This document shows, in pieces, positions 16,101-23,600 of a DNA stretch of 30,788 nucleotides (the first letter of the stretch is position 1; each line of letters opens with the position of its first letter). The translations under genes and the position numbers were made by a program. Under the pieces are notes generated by a model. It saw nothing but the letters and a program-made list of their open reading frames with translations. It had not been told where the DNA came from and did not search any database. The stretch is from a virus: IMG/VR virus record IMGVR_UViG_3300028844_001798, positions 1-30,788 of that record; one strand, written 5' to 3'.

Positions 16101-18485
16101 AAAAGTATTTTCAATAAGATGATGCAGAATTTTCGTTTGACTGCTGAGTATCAGGCTAAAGTTCAAAAGTCAATGTTGAACAAGCAGTTAAGTTTGTTTA
16201 AGAAGCATCATTACAGTCGTTATGATATTATTGCTAATTTGAGCAATGAAGAACTTGCTTCGCTTGGTAAAAATAAAAAGAAGCAGTTGGAGTTAATTAA
16301 ACTTAAAGAAAAGTCTGCTGAAAAAGAACTTAGGTTGCAAAAGAAGTTGGATCGCGCAACTTGGATGACTGACTTTTTTAATCAACAAGAGCAGAAGGCT
16401 ATTGATGCTGGTAGAAATGCTATTCAGGCTACTGTTGATAAGCAGGGAAGTGCCAAGAGTGCTGCTGGATATTCTGAATATTTGGCCCAGAATCAGGATA
16501 AATCGCCTGAAGAAATATTGACTCAGGAAGAATGGCAAACCACACAAGACCTTGACAGTCCTGAAGCAAAAAAGATAAGAAAAATTCAACAAAAAGAATA
16601 TGATAAAAACAAAAAGAAAGCAAAGAAGCGATTAAGGCAGACTATAAAAAAGTCTGGACTAAAGAATTTAAAGAATTCTAAACTTCCGGCGACTTTTAAA
16701 GATGGTAGACTTGTTACAAGAGAAGGTACTGGAAAATCATTCCTTGAGAATCCAGATTTGTGGCCTAGTACTAACTCAGGAGGCGAGCCGGGATCAGTAA
16801 AAGAGATACCAGTTCTTAAAAAGAGAAAACAAAAAAAATATCTAAATCTTGACTTTGATGTAAGTAAGAAAAAATTTAATCAACAGTTGGACGAGGGAAA
16901 TTTTAGTAAAAAAGAAAAGAAGGTATTGAGGCGGGCTTTCAATGAAGAGTTAGTTCTTAGTGACAAAAAATTAAAGAAACTTGGTAAGTCAGCAAATGAG
17001 AGTGCTGATAAGTTAGATGAGGTTACTCAATCTGCTGCTGACCTTGCAGCGGTAGCAAAGGCACAAAAAGTTATTGACAATATGCTTCAGTTGCAGCAGT
17101 TGTCTTATGTTGATGCTCTTGGTCAAGTTGTTTCTCAAATGGACAACGTTATTAATGCTTTGACTAATCAGGAAAAAAATATTGCTACATTGGCTTTTTC
17201 TAATCTGAATGGACAAACTCAATCGGGATATATGGCTGGTGTTGCTAACTTTGATCCCAACGTTATGAATCCCGATAACCTTACTCGTAATCAAGTTAAT
17301 GCACAGATGCAAATGGATCAGGCACAATTGACCATACAACAAAATCAACTTGCTGATATTAATGAGAAGTATGATGAGCAGGCTGAAGTTTTGCAGGAAG
17401 TTAATGCACAGCAAGAGCAATTAGAGGCTGTGTCGCAGTCTCGTTTATCGGTTGCTGCTGCTTTATCACAAGGAGATGTTGCGGCTGCTGCTTCGGCTCG
17501 TAATGAGGCTCAGAGGCAATCTGCTGCTTTTGCTAGAGAATCTAGGCAACTTGGTTTGGAGCGCGCTCGTGAGGCTGCTGTTGCTGGTTTGGAAGAGAAG
17601 ATTAAAGATGCTACTAAGGCTCTTCGTGATCAGCAGGCTCAGTTAGGTTTATGGGATGCTAAGGTTGCACAGTCTGTGGCAGATGCAACAGCCGAAATGG
17701 AAAAAGCAAGAGCATTGTTTATAGATAATACAAATTATTATCCTCAAGTGCAGCAAGAGGCTCTGGATAAGATAGGTGAACTTTTTGCCGCGCAAGAACA
17801 ACTGGCCACTAATATGTTGACACACCTTAAAGGTGTTAGTGAAGATGTAGTAAAACAAATTACGAGTGCGACAACAACAGCCAAAGAAGCATATGACGAG
17901 GCTTTGGGTACTGTTAATAGTGATGATCCTGCTGGTGATGATCCTGCTGGTGATGAAACAGGGTCGAATCCGCAATTAAGTAGAAAAGAGAAGTGGAAGA
18001 AGCATTGGGACAAACTTAATGGCAAGCAGAAAGAAAAACTTAAAGGTTGGGGCTGGGCCAGAAAAGGCGGTAGAAAGTGGGATAAGTTAACAGATGGTCA
18101 GAAGGACAGGGCTATTAAATTGCTTAGGCAAAAAGAGTTGAAGAGGTTTAAGAAGCCTGCTGCTAAGTTTTCTGCTGGTGGTTGGGTGCCTGGTAGTGGC
18201 ACGGGGGATACTGTTCCTGCTATGCTTACTCCTGGCGAATTTGTTGTTAATAAGGCTGCTGCTCAACAGTATAGTTCTTTGTTGAAGAGTATTAATTCTC
18301 CTGGCTTTGCTATGTCTGGTAAGACTGGCAGTATCTCTAGTGCTAAAAAGAGTGATATTGGTCACAACGAATATAACTATTCGGTTACAGTTAATGCTGG
18401 ATCGGATGCTTCTGCCGATGATATTGCTCGTATGACTTTGACAAAGATAAGAGACTTTGATAAAATGTCTATGAGGAGGAACTAA
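7167..18485 (+). CDS. giant tail tape measure protein
   Basis: 3772 residues from a GTG overlapping the previous TGA; GAGGTGA (7154-7160) is upstream. It sets tail length and is ejected ahead of the DNA. In order: N-terminal helices; residues about 183-405 a TP901-type tape measure domain (NMQWAGRQMVVGFGVPFGLA, DIEEQSIAFKRVYGD, VAAVGYQGQDMLDVTRETLR); hydrophobic segment about 551-578; Pro/Gly/Ala-rich linker about 644-868; an unknown, probably folded region to about 1090; charged coiled-coil-like region to about 1690; Gly/Met/Ala-rich hydrophobic region about 1700-1970 with two or three membrane-compatible stretches; helical region to about 2480; Asp/Gln/Gly and Thr/Pro repeats about 2485-2604; an alpha/beta region; a PAMLSNGEYVI motif near 2790; a Lys-rich helical region; a second PAMLTPGEFVV motif near 3690; and a C terminus ending in SVTVNAGSDASADDIA and more. 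No peptidase or lysozyme motif was recognised. Confidence 0.92.
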   Translation: MSYVNAGVNINVIANTKAATAGLKQVQAQLKGLSATMAAAGASGAQAQRAMSAVPAALGALNNAGWTSGVRNMTTEVGRLQQALDKGSASNADLKKMTRGSAVVQAMAAERVRTLQTRYAALGQSVDGTQRVMRSVPNEIMTSARAVNELSAGTGRYAQKATVAAQTAQIMSQKQKLLAQNTINAGKNMQWAGRQMVVGFGVPFGLAAAGAVSAFKDIEEQSIAFKRVYGDLTTSSAEKSRMLGEVVNGLAKDMTTYNVAAADTVEVASRVAAVGYQGQDMLDVTRETLRLATLGQMDYSTALEATIAVQTAFDIKAKDMAKTTDFLNAAENQTILSMEDMAIAFPRAASVIKGFNGEVEDLSFLMVGLREGGVKAEHASNSLKSMLSSMVKPTQQTKDMMKDLGINYGGVAKSLNQGNLIGAFKELDVQMKNLGRGDRQRFLTQAFGKYQFARAVALFKSLETLRKGGDTQLDQIEKLDKMSAAKLAKISEGELSQIAESPLTKMMAGFEKFKLAVVPLGEKIATSIAAIFEKINPFLEKFLSNDTATWFTLATAGALGLFAVGKMLAGVFLNLIGSLRAAFFGFKDFIKGTRYATTESLATSAAQRDLATAAGLATTSFQRETAAVTALTTALRGLAGVSRAMPPRGGGGGGAGPAGRPVLPIVPVGPGGGQGRTLVPGTVVSGGRGTGGGTPKPIPVVPVAPQGRNPRGTGVTLPGGLVVPQSSVIPLTTGKPGASSPIDTPSQVASKIDQLQRTLTASTAPAAATAAASIAASLAGANMMGGTGGLPVPAPAPDTVPKSGPTPPAAPATPEPAPVAPAPAPPPTTTEATPAPTAPAPAGPAGTGADPVKVEPAKPAKYNPEGQHMGHFGGGSGAVAELNDVVTGLSGDESNFNQADSSGKRRINKNALKAAIKEAQAQPDSTIPARMGGMDTADWISKTAADDFIFGENSPRVLSSLFHLQEGEGNLQGGALGRMSPEQLADQWSSSSTQTSMASKRLGLEWASMTPEQRLEALPDLEDNKYTQPGVRGLSPAERDVLTAEGLLAFSETERGQKNLAATGAIYDEAARRVRESDTVLDAIQQKDFLQETARDMDPDVAGSFADDLDALDSTAAEITTANDRTALGAVSVNEDNRKEDNPGGKRGQQSRDQAARNKNSAAQQALAEKLEATKQQTQDAATVVADAQQTQATVVEDAADAATDAADAADAQQTQATVAEEPVESKKTQSDYERRKSALVRDVEDERRQVRDDFINDRITADEEQRRLADIDAAAAEANANIEAAEANPYRDVAGDTDRARVQAKQNQIEKALEVERQKAAIGNNEELTRSQKQILLDQVEGTDTSLISDSAMQSIIAEAEADAKNTGYFDKREQVKQARALEQDAMLQDRIRNEAVNQGLDPFDLADSDEARIREEIRAQDSDLTEAKKARAATLTDSDVETLRQQLDDPIVPDAIKEDIRETLGERTKFDDEQIATDRKELESARQQRAEAAEAMYAAEMEATEAMNAGTAEEKAAASDKAKQAKAEFDAAQEKEKSLIDSAGKETSQETLDRLRAEEIDAIDESNKATTEQTAAREDFEEKKKQQLRTEQDLRQAGLDAEEARTRVGALEMADTPFDDPVLLEEQQKLTDATEAQVTAMNANEEATANLATSQTKLDDTNKKANAAMDKRVDATNKATRQQETVNRTNAKTPARTPTPAGPNGLGMPIFGSGKDGFSGGSFAPGAGGLLRSGLGALSGPLGTASNAVINGATRASDGLRALPGMVGTGTRNLLVDQANKAEQEKQQKAAKKAAGMEAKNARIEAGQQAQARWGNRMQFIGMGGMMGTMGASMAGAEIPMWANMLPMAAMTAAMLPGGFYSGMGKGFKGAGKGIGGLGTKMTEGLAKRAFKSGTYAPGRMSLSQGSSTIGKRSGVMGVGKKAMVAQGALGALGSIGRVAGKAGPIGAAVAGIIAAGTGVTLAFRKMQNAAAESGEQMGKHAIATSDTINALGEATGKQSLSSKAIAEREAKTLGTDAETKAKVDQIADSEIGQEMSKAYETQSQMMGTESARQSMLNTVQTAMLEGVMNMKEAKAFLGSQLGDNAIPLVSQLEKDMKGGGVSTDAAGVALDLAKSNFLTAFKMEMGAQNQSMSYWDNLGAADRDRQERLNSGQAGVGEQFAFWDTWFDAADKTAEATKARSAAALTWSGALSSSYTNRIAAEERIAMAVDDRKKKEKELADMEAKGLKGTDEYNKLANQIEKSNNQINKGKQNLKDFDAMTEKTAKGAMDSFRSLMNDGDSTAQDQFIESLRTTGEARMDAISPQMRIDFLQDSGINDAQAEIVANREMEQGLITPAEGQTIEEARISRLNELKGAYYMAINSGLQAGSVSSGLLDSLSGGRGAGALLADAISVTSGGTIQEVLAATQGLKAKDSTGLVGQLIGKADSNQDWQRLTNILPEISELSKKQQGAILNELLGKDEIPNLKKAKDLIDGIVDGKDKNDKKGTGGGKDKDKDDQDDQDDQDDQGGQGGQGGQGGNKDDDQDQSTGKNQSTPPTPSIIPLLPGLGTDQSGVSGVPPLLALPDQSGVPASTTTPTTTPTPTTTPTTTTTPTPTTTPTTDQSADVGELPQEDQQVELKYNIVMEGDSEEITNKLNAITDAVEKAQGKATKIKVRVDMAGDKPGRIASQLETMVERVKAVKKEMPKKIKLSIKVSGVKALGTAADNANKLKNKLVAVKDNSDIDINITANTSQAYAAVDQLVADINSRSATVAVKVGKADGGLVFNSGGAVRGPGTGTSDSIPAMLSNGEYVIRASSVNKYGTDMLDKVNVGKYASGGAVGMKRGGKAKKGFDPEEWVARWMKKPGADGEAVGGGGELIGQGVRRRLKSAQKKKRAAEKEKEDENKDGDDDGNEVKNQLKQLDDSIKKLTAIMGNTGKQFAKGTKSLVNKIKENFKFNGKNQKVFGKKTSFLQKSTAADNIDTKVLKKASKSELKSIFNKMMQNFRLTAEYQAKVQKSMLNKQLSLFKKHHYSRYDIIANLSNEELASLGKNKKKQLELIKLKEKSAEKELRLQKKLDRATWMTDFFNQQEQKAIDAGRNAIQATVDKQGSAKSAAGYSEYLAQNQDKSPEEILTQEEWQTTQDLDSPEAKKIRKIQQKEYDKNKKKAKKRLRQTIKKSGLKNLKNSKLPATFKDGRLVTREGTGKSFLENPDLWPSTNSGGEPGSVKEIPVLKKRKQKKYLNLDFDVSKKKFNQQLDEGNFSKKEKKVLRRAFNEELVLSDKKLKKLGKSANESADKLDEVTQSAADLAAVAKAQKVIDNMLQLQQLSYVDALGQVVSQMDNVINALTNQEKNIATLAFSNLNGQTQSGYMAGVANFDPNVMNPDNLTRNQVNAQMQMDQAQLTIQQNQLADINEKYDEQAEVLQEVNAQQEQLEAVSQSRLSVAAALSQGDVAAAASARNEAQRQSAAFARESRQLGLERAREAAVAGLEEKIKDATKALRDQQAQLGLWDAKVAQSVADATAEMEKARALFIDNTNYYPQVQQEALDKIGELFAAQEQLATNMLTHLKGVSEDVVKQITSATTTAKEAYDEALGTVNSDDPAGDDPAGDETGSNPQLSRKEKWKKHWDKLNGKQKEKLKGWGWARKGGRKWDKLTDGQKDRAIKLLRQKELKRFKKPAAKFSAGGWVPGSGTGDTVPAMLTPGEFVVNKAAAQQYSSLLKSINSPGFAMSGKTGSISSAKKSDIGHNEYNYSVTVNAGSDASADDIARMTLTKIRDFDKMSMRRN
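10721..10824 (+). repeat. 32-bp direct repeat in the tape measure gene
   Basis: Two identical 32-base copies at 10721-10752 and 10793-10824 (period 72) encode ADAQQTQATV twice, separated by Ala/Asp runs made of GATGCTGCT units. The length keeps the frame, so repeat gain or loss would change tail length in whole turns of coiled coil. Confidence 0.85.
14664..14726 (+). repeat. 9-bp tandem repeat array (seven units)
   Basis: Four GATGATCAA units (14664-14699) followed by three GGTGGTCAA units (14700-14726) encode Asp-Asp-Gln and then Gly-Gly-Gln triplets. The array is in frame and probably a slippage-prone flexible linker in the tape measure protein. Confidence 0.9.
14894..14978 (+). repeat. 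Thr/Pro codon repeat tract
   Basis: Repeated ACAACTACT and CCTACT units encode a tract of about 28 residues made only of Thr and Pro. It lies about 170 bases after the 9-bp array and forms part of the same low-complexity linker region. Confidence 0.85.
17922..17951 (+). repeat. 15-bp tandem duplication
   Basis: Two copies of GATGATCCTGCTGGT encode DDPAG twice, in a linker between the Lys-rich helical part and the C-terminal part of the tape measure protein. Confidence 0.85.
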
Positions 18486-19312
18486 TGGCTGATAGAGCAT
18501 ATATGAATAATAGAAGAAAGTATCAACGTCCTCAGGCTTTGTTGTTTTCTAACTACCCCGGCACTATTGATGATTGTTTTTATATGTTACCTAACGGTCC
18601 AGGGGATCAATCAGATTCTCAAGAATTTGGTTTTGGAGCAGTTATTACTGATCAAAATGCGGGTGAGGGTTATTTCCCAGGATACAATGTCCCTGCTGGT
18701 CCTAACTTTTTAGTTTGTTCTGATGATAACCGTAATCCAATTAATCTAGATTTTGAACGTATTGAATCTAGGGAGCGCATGATTAATGGTCGTATGCGTT
18801 CTGTTTTTATTGATGACAAGTTGAGAATCAGTGTTGGTTGGGACATGTTGCCTTCTCGTGCTTTTGATGCTCCTTTCTATTCTTATAGCAACAATCTTGG
18901 TGGTGTCACTAGTAATGGGAAAATGCAAGGCACTATTGCTACTGTTCCATTAGATGTTAGTTGTGCGTGTGGCCCTTGTTTCCGTAATTCTGATGGCACT
19001 GTAAAGGATGAGATTAAAAAACTTCAGGCTCGTAAAGTTGCTTACACTACTGATGGTGGTGCTGGTGGTAATGATTTGTTGAAGTGGTACAAGGAGCATC
19101 CTGGACCTTTTTGGGTGTATTTGGCTTATGACAATTGGGATCACTTTAATACTTCTAATGCTAGTAATGGGCTTGAATTCCCTTGGGATAAGTGTCACTA
19201 CAAAAAATACAGTCATCGTATAGAAATGTATTTTAGTAGTTTTGACTATAGTATTGAGAAGCGTGGCAACTATGATTTTTGGAACATTAATTTAAGTCTT
19301 GAGGAAGTATAA
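18485..19312 (+). CDS. putative distal tail protein (Dit-like)
   Basis: 275 residues. The ATG overlaps the tape measure TAA and is preceded by GAGGAGGA. It directly follows the tape measure gene, where distal tail proteins that end the tube and start the tip usually lie. Residues about 95-125 (RMINGRMRSVFIDDKLRISV then GWDMLPSRAFD) and 195-225 (DLLKWYKEHPGPFWVYLAYD) with the C-terminal HRIEMYFSSFDYSIEKRG fit minor tail proteins known at this position in actinobacteriophages. A CACGPC motif (about residues 160-165) could bind metal or form a disulfide. No enzyme motif seen. The Dit name is inferred; minor tail protein is safe. Confidence 0.6.
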   Translation: MADRAYMNNRRKYQRPQALLFSNYPGTIDDCFYMLPNGPGDQSDSQEFGFGAVITDQNAGEGYFPGYNVPAGPNFLVCSDDNRNPINLDFERIESRERMINGRMRSVFIDDKLRISVGWDMLPSRAFDAPFYSYSNNLGGVTSNGKMQGTIATVPLDVSCACGPCFRNSDGTVKDEIKKLQARKVAYTTDGGAGGNDLLKWYKEHPGPFWVYLAYDNWDHFNTSNASNGLEFPWDKCHYKKYSHRIEMYFSSFDYSIEKRGNYDFWNINLSLEEV

Positions 19313-20643
19313 TGTTTTCTAGTATAAGAAAAGACTCTAATGGCGTTGTTGTTGGTGGAGAGTTAGAATCGGCGGTACGGAATAACCACACTATCAAATC
19401 TCGTACTGTTGTTATTACTGAATGGAACATTAATGATGCTGAGCATATTGTTCAGGTAGGTAACTATCGTAATCGTTGGTTTAAGGATGAAAGGAAAAGC
19501 ACTTCATCTTCTTGGCCTCATGAAGTTATTGAAGATACTTGGGATGAAAATGATGCCAGTAATTCTTGGACTAATGCTACTGATGCTAATATAGAGGTTG
19601 CTGGACTTCAGACAGAGGATGAGAACGGTGATCCGTTGCCTACTTTGTTTCAGGAAGAAGATTTAAGGTTTAAGTTTAATTATAGTTTAGAGCAATGTTT
19701 TTCTCAGCATCGCCCTAGGAGTGGTGTAAACTATCCTGTCTATTTTGGTGAGCCAGGAGATAAGGCCGGTACACAAAAGTTTGCTGGACTAAATTCTGTG
19801 TACGCTCCAAGGTATTATATGGGACATTCTGAAAACGATTTTAAGTATTGGACTTCCTATAGGCATGTTGATAGCCATGACGGTTTTGATGAAAGTGAAT
19901 CTGCTTTGGCTACTGATGAGATGGGCATATCTAAAGTTGGAACAAATAATGAATATTACATTCACGACGCAGCGCCTTTTGTTGTGTATGATGAAAGTTA
20001 TCCAACTAACAACATTGTTGTTAAGATGCAAAGCAATATGGGGGAGGCTGATGTTGAGCCTTTTAGTAGAGTTCATTCTTCTTTGCCTGCTAAGTGGAGA
20101 GTGGAAAAGTTAGATGTAAATAATAACTGGGTCACTGTCAAGTCTTTTACTGATGAGTCTACTTCTGATGACTTCTATCAAGTTTCTTGGGATGGTTATG
20201 TTGAGTTAAACTACGGTTGCATTTTAAGTCACGACGAACAGGATTGGACTGATTTGCCTGATGATAAAAGATTCTTGGGTTATTTTGAAAATCTTTCTTT
20301 GGTTCCTGAGTATGGTGTTGATGGAGATTACTATATTGTTTTAGATGGTAATAATAATGGCAAGGGGACTTGCTATGCTTGGCTTGGAGATAGTTCAAAT
20401 GCTACTCCTTCCAGTCCTGATCTTCTATGGTCTTTTAAAGAAGTTGATTTTGAATATGATTGGCATGTAGGTTCTGCTAATGTTGGCGAAGTTATTATGT
20501 CTGACTTTTGTGATTCTTTGTATGTTGATAACAATAAGAATGCATTTCGTGATTATGATTTAATGAAGGGGTTGCGTATTGTTGTTGACAGAATGGTTTT
20601 TAAGAATAGAACTTTTGATCTTATTGAGTTGTCTCCACGTTAA
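19312..20643 (+). CDS. minor tail protein, N-terminal part of a split hub gene
   Basis: 443 residues. The ATG overlaps the previous TAA and GAGGAAG lies four bases upstream. The protein is acidic and aromatic-rich, beta-type in appearance, with LPAKWRVEKLDVNNNWVTV and GYVELNYGCILSHDEQDWTD as blocks. Its C terminus, RMVFKNRTFDLIELSPR, ends at TAA (20641-20643). The next gene starts at the very next codon in the same frame and reads as a smooth continuation, so this is probably the N-terminal part of a hub protein that is one chain in related phages, as far as I recall them. It may work as two chains, be joined by readthrough, or be a recent split. Confidence 0.7.
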   Translation: MFSSIRKDSNGVVVGGELESAVRNNHTIKSRTVVITEWNINDAEHIVQVGNYRNRWFKDERKSTSSSWPHEVIEDTWDENDASNSWTNATDANIEVAGLQTEDENGDPLPTLFQEEDLRFKFNYSLEQCFSQHRPRSGVNYPVYFGEPGDKAGTQKFAGLNSVYAPRYYMGHSENDFKYWTSYRHVDSHDGFDESESALATDEMGISKVGTNNEYYIHDAAPFVVYDESYPTNNIVVKMQSNMGEADVEPFSRVHSSLPAKWRVEKLDVNNNWVTVKSFTDESTSDDFYQVSWDGYVELNYGCILSHDEQDWTDLPDDKRFLGYFENLSLVPEYGVDGDYYIVLDGNNNGKGTCYAWLGDSSNATPSSPDLLWSFKEVDFEYDWHVGSANVGEVIMSDFCDSLYVDNNKNAFRDYDLMKGLRIVVDRMVFKNRTFDLIELSPR

Positions 20644-20646
20644 GTG
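20641..20646 (+). other. in-frame TAA-GTG junction inside a tail gene
   Basis: The 443-residue frame ends in CGT TAA and the 1098-residue frame begins GTG GAA in the same register with nothing between. No Shine-Dalgarno sequence is evident within 15 bases upstream of the GTG. Reinitiation, stop readthrough, or mutation (or a sequencing error) of an ancestral sense codon would each fit. Confidence 0.8.
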
Positions 20647-23600
20647 GAAAAGGCTGTGGGGATTGTTGATTCTATTGCTCTACCTATTGGTGGTTTTCAG
20701 GCCGGTACGGGATCAGTAGAAATCTTAGACTACGACATGTCTTTTAATTCAAACAATAGAGACAGTATTATTCATAACATGTTAGACAGAAACACTTCCT
20801 TCTATATCTATGATTCTATTACTGTTGGCTACTACAACTATTATATTCCTGTTAAAAAACTTTTTAATGAATTTAAAGAACCCGAAGTTAATCAGTATTC
20901 TGTTTCTTACGATTTGCGTGACCTGTTTTATAAGTTAGAAAATATAGATGCCCCTAGTCTATCTTTGTTTGATGTTTCTTTAAGTTATGCTGTAGGAACT
21001 ATCCTTGATCTTATTGGTCACACAAACTATACCTTTAAATATATTGGAATGGATACCAAACAGAATATGGAAAAAGAACCAACCATTCCTTACTTTTTTG
21101 TTAATCCTGAAAAGAATGTTGCAGAAGTTTTAGAAGAGTTGGCTGTTGCCACACAGTCTGCAATGTTCTTTGATGAATATAATAATTTTGTTGTCATGTA
21201 TAAAGAGTTTTTGATGAGTAAAAAAGATCGGCCTTTGTCTACTACTACCAATAGAATTGCTTATATGACTGGCAATGAGCCACAAAAAGATGAGTGGAAT
21301 ATTAGAAAGTCTGCAATGAAAACTCGTGCTGCAAACCTGCAAGAGATTATTCAAGAAGAAGAAAGTTTTCCTGACATGCTCCCTAACATTATTGAGGTTG
21401 CATCAGATGAAAAGAAAACTTACAATCAGGGAACTATCAATTACTCCACCCGGCATTTAGAGCGAGACTCAGCAACGTTAAAGAATTCGCAACAACTAAA
21501 CATTGATCAGCGTTGGATATACAAGCCTGCAATGCTGTGGGAAGTGTCTGCTACTGATAATGTGAGATCAAAGAATGAAAAAGTTGCACAGGCTGGTTAT
21601 AGTTTAACTGCCTTGCCGTTAGAAAACGATTTAGATGATTCGGTTCCAGAAGTTGACAATGGTGTTGTTAAGAACAACACTATGTATGTTGGAGACAATA
21701 TTTTTTGGCTTGCACGATACAATGGCTATTTATATTCTGCTGGTGAAATTATTAAGTACGATGCTATGGAATATAAAGTTGTTGGAATGAAACCAGTTTA
21801 CAAAACAATAACAAACCCAGTTGACAATACTACTTATGAAAACTTTGTTGGATACGAGGAGAGTCAAACTGAAACTAGTACAGTGTGGATTTCCGACGCA
21901 GCCGACTATCAAAGGTATTTTGGTAACACTCCTTTTAACGGTAAAATGTATCCCACTGGTAGAATTAGAATTTGGACAGACTTAGAATATGACCAAAGCG
22001 ATACCATTGTAGGAATTAGTGAGCATGGCAGAGGTCAGTTTAATACTGATGTTACTAGTCATACTGCTGGTGTTAGTTCTGATTGGACTAGCAATAATAA
22101 TTGTTTTGGTTATTATGCTAACTTTTATAGTGCTTTTATGGAATGTCAAACTGTTGTGGACTCAAGTGGTGAACCTGTTTTGGACGACGATGACAATGAG
22201 GTGAAGGATTGCTCTATGATTCCTGACTGGACAAACAATTCTACCTTTAATAGTAGTGTTCCCAAAAGGTCTATTAGGCGTGGCTTTATTCAAAATTTTG
22301 CTAGGGAAGAAATTGATTCTGCTGCAACTAATATGAATGCTCGGAAGTTAACTGAATCAAATATGGTTCAGGCTTCTGCTCTTTATTTTAAAGGACCAAA
22401 AATTAAAAGAGGAAACGTTGATGATCCATTTCCTTCGTCAGCAATTACTTTTGTTAAAAAGAGTTTGCCCCAACAAGGAAAGTGGCAGCATTTTGGTGCT
22501 AGGGTCCGCATTTTAGGCGACTATGGCGATGCTGTTCAATTACCTAGTTCAAGTAATACTGATGAGCCTGGTTGGGAATATACTGGTAAAGTTTTGAAAA
22601 GTTCTTCAGGTGGTATTGCTTTTGGTGTCAATAGTGTTGGAGATGGTTACTATCTAGAGTTGAAGGCATTGGGGTATGACAATCCTGATGCCGAGTCTGA
22701 TCCTGAAACTGAGGCATTTATTCAACAAGTAGAGAACGTTATTTTTTGGAAAAAGAGTGGTTCCACTATCACTAAAATTGCTGGTGGGGTGTTAGACGTT
22801 CAGGTTGACAGTGGAGACTATGTTGGTATGCAGCGTCAGTCAGGAGAAGAAACTGGAACCACTGTCTATGATATTGCTGTTGAATATGCAGATAATATTG
22901 CGCCAGGAAAAAGAAGGTTCACTGTCTATGTTAATGGCGCTGAGGCTTTTGTTGTAGATGATCCTCTTCCAAACCCAGCAATAGATTATGGAACTATTGC
23001 GCCTTTTGTTCGTGGAAACTCTACACTTATGTTTGAACACATTTACGCTTTGGAACAAAGAATTACTAGTTCTAGAGGCAAAGGGCCTAATCAAAAGATT
23101 AAAGATGTTTTTAATATTGGTGAGGATCGTGCTGATGGTAGTCGTTATTTACCATATAGTGATTTTTACAAGTTTGGTATTAGTGGTTTTGTTCAAGAGA
23201 GTTATTTGAAAAGTATTAGCAAGGATAGTAACCCAGGATTTAATCTTTGGTATGAAGAGTTTGGTGCTATTATGAGAGAGGCTGCGTATTTTGATATTAA
23301 GTATGAAGCGTACCCCGCTTTTATTTCAAGAATTTCTCCTGCTCTTAATGGTCGTCCTGCTTTTGTTCATTCAGGATTTCAAGCAGGTCCGTATGGTGCA
23401 AAGTTTTTAATTTTTAATACTATGGATGCTCCCGTTGTTCTTGATGAAACTAGCGGTAACTATCTTCGTGTTCAGGGTGTTACCTTTACACAGGATACTA
23501 CAAAAGAATATACTATGGATGATTTATTGAATAAGGTTGCTAAGCCCGAATACAATTTTACAGGTATCAATGAGTATGAAACAAAGTTTTCTGATATTAA

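Noticed and set aside
18087-18500. 137-residue minus-strand frame at the end of the tape measure gene
   Set aside because: Antisense to the conserved C-terminal tape measure block and overlaps the strong ribosome site of the next plus-strand gene; no supporting signals.
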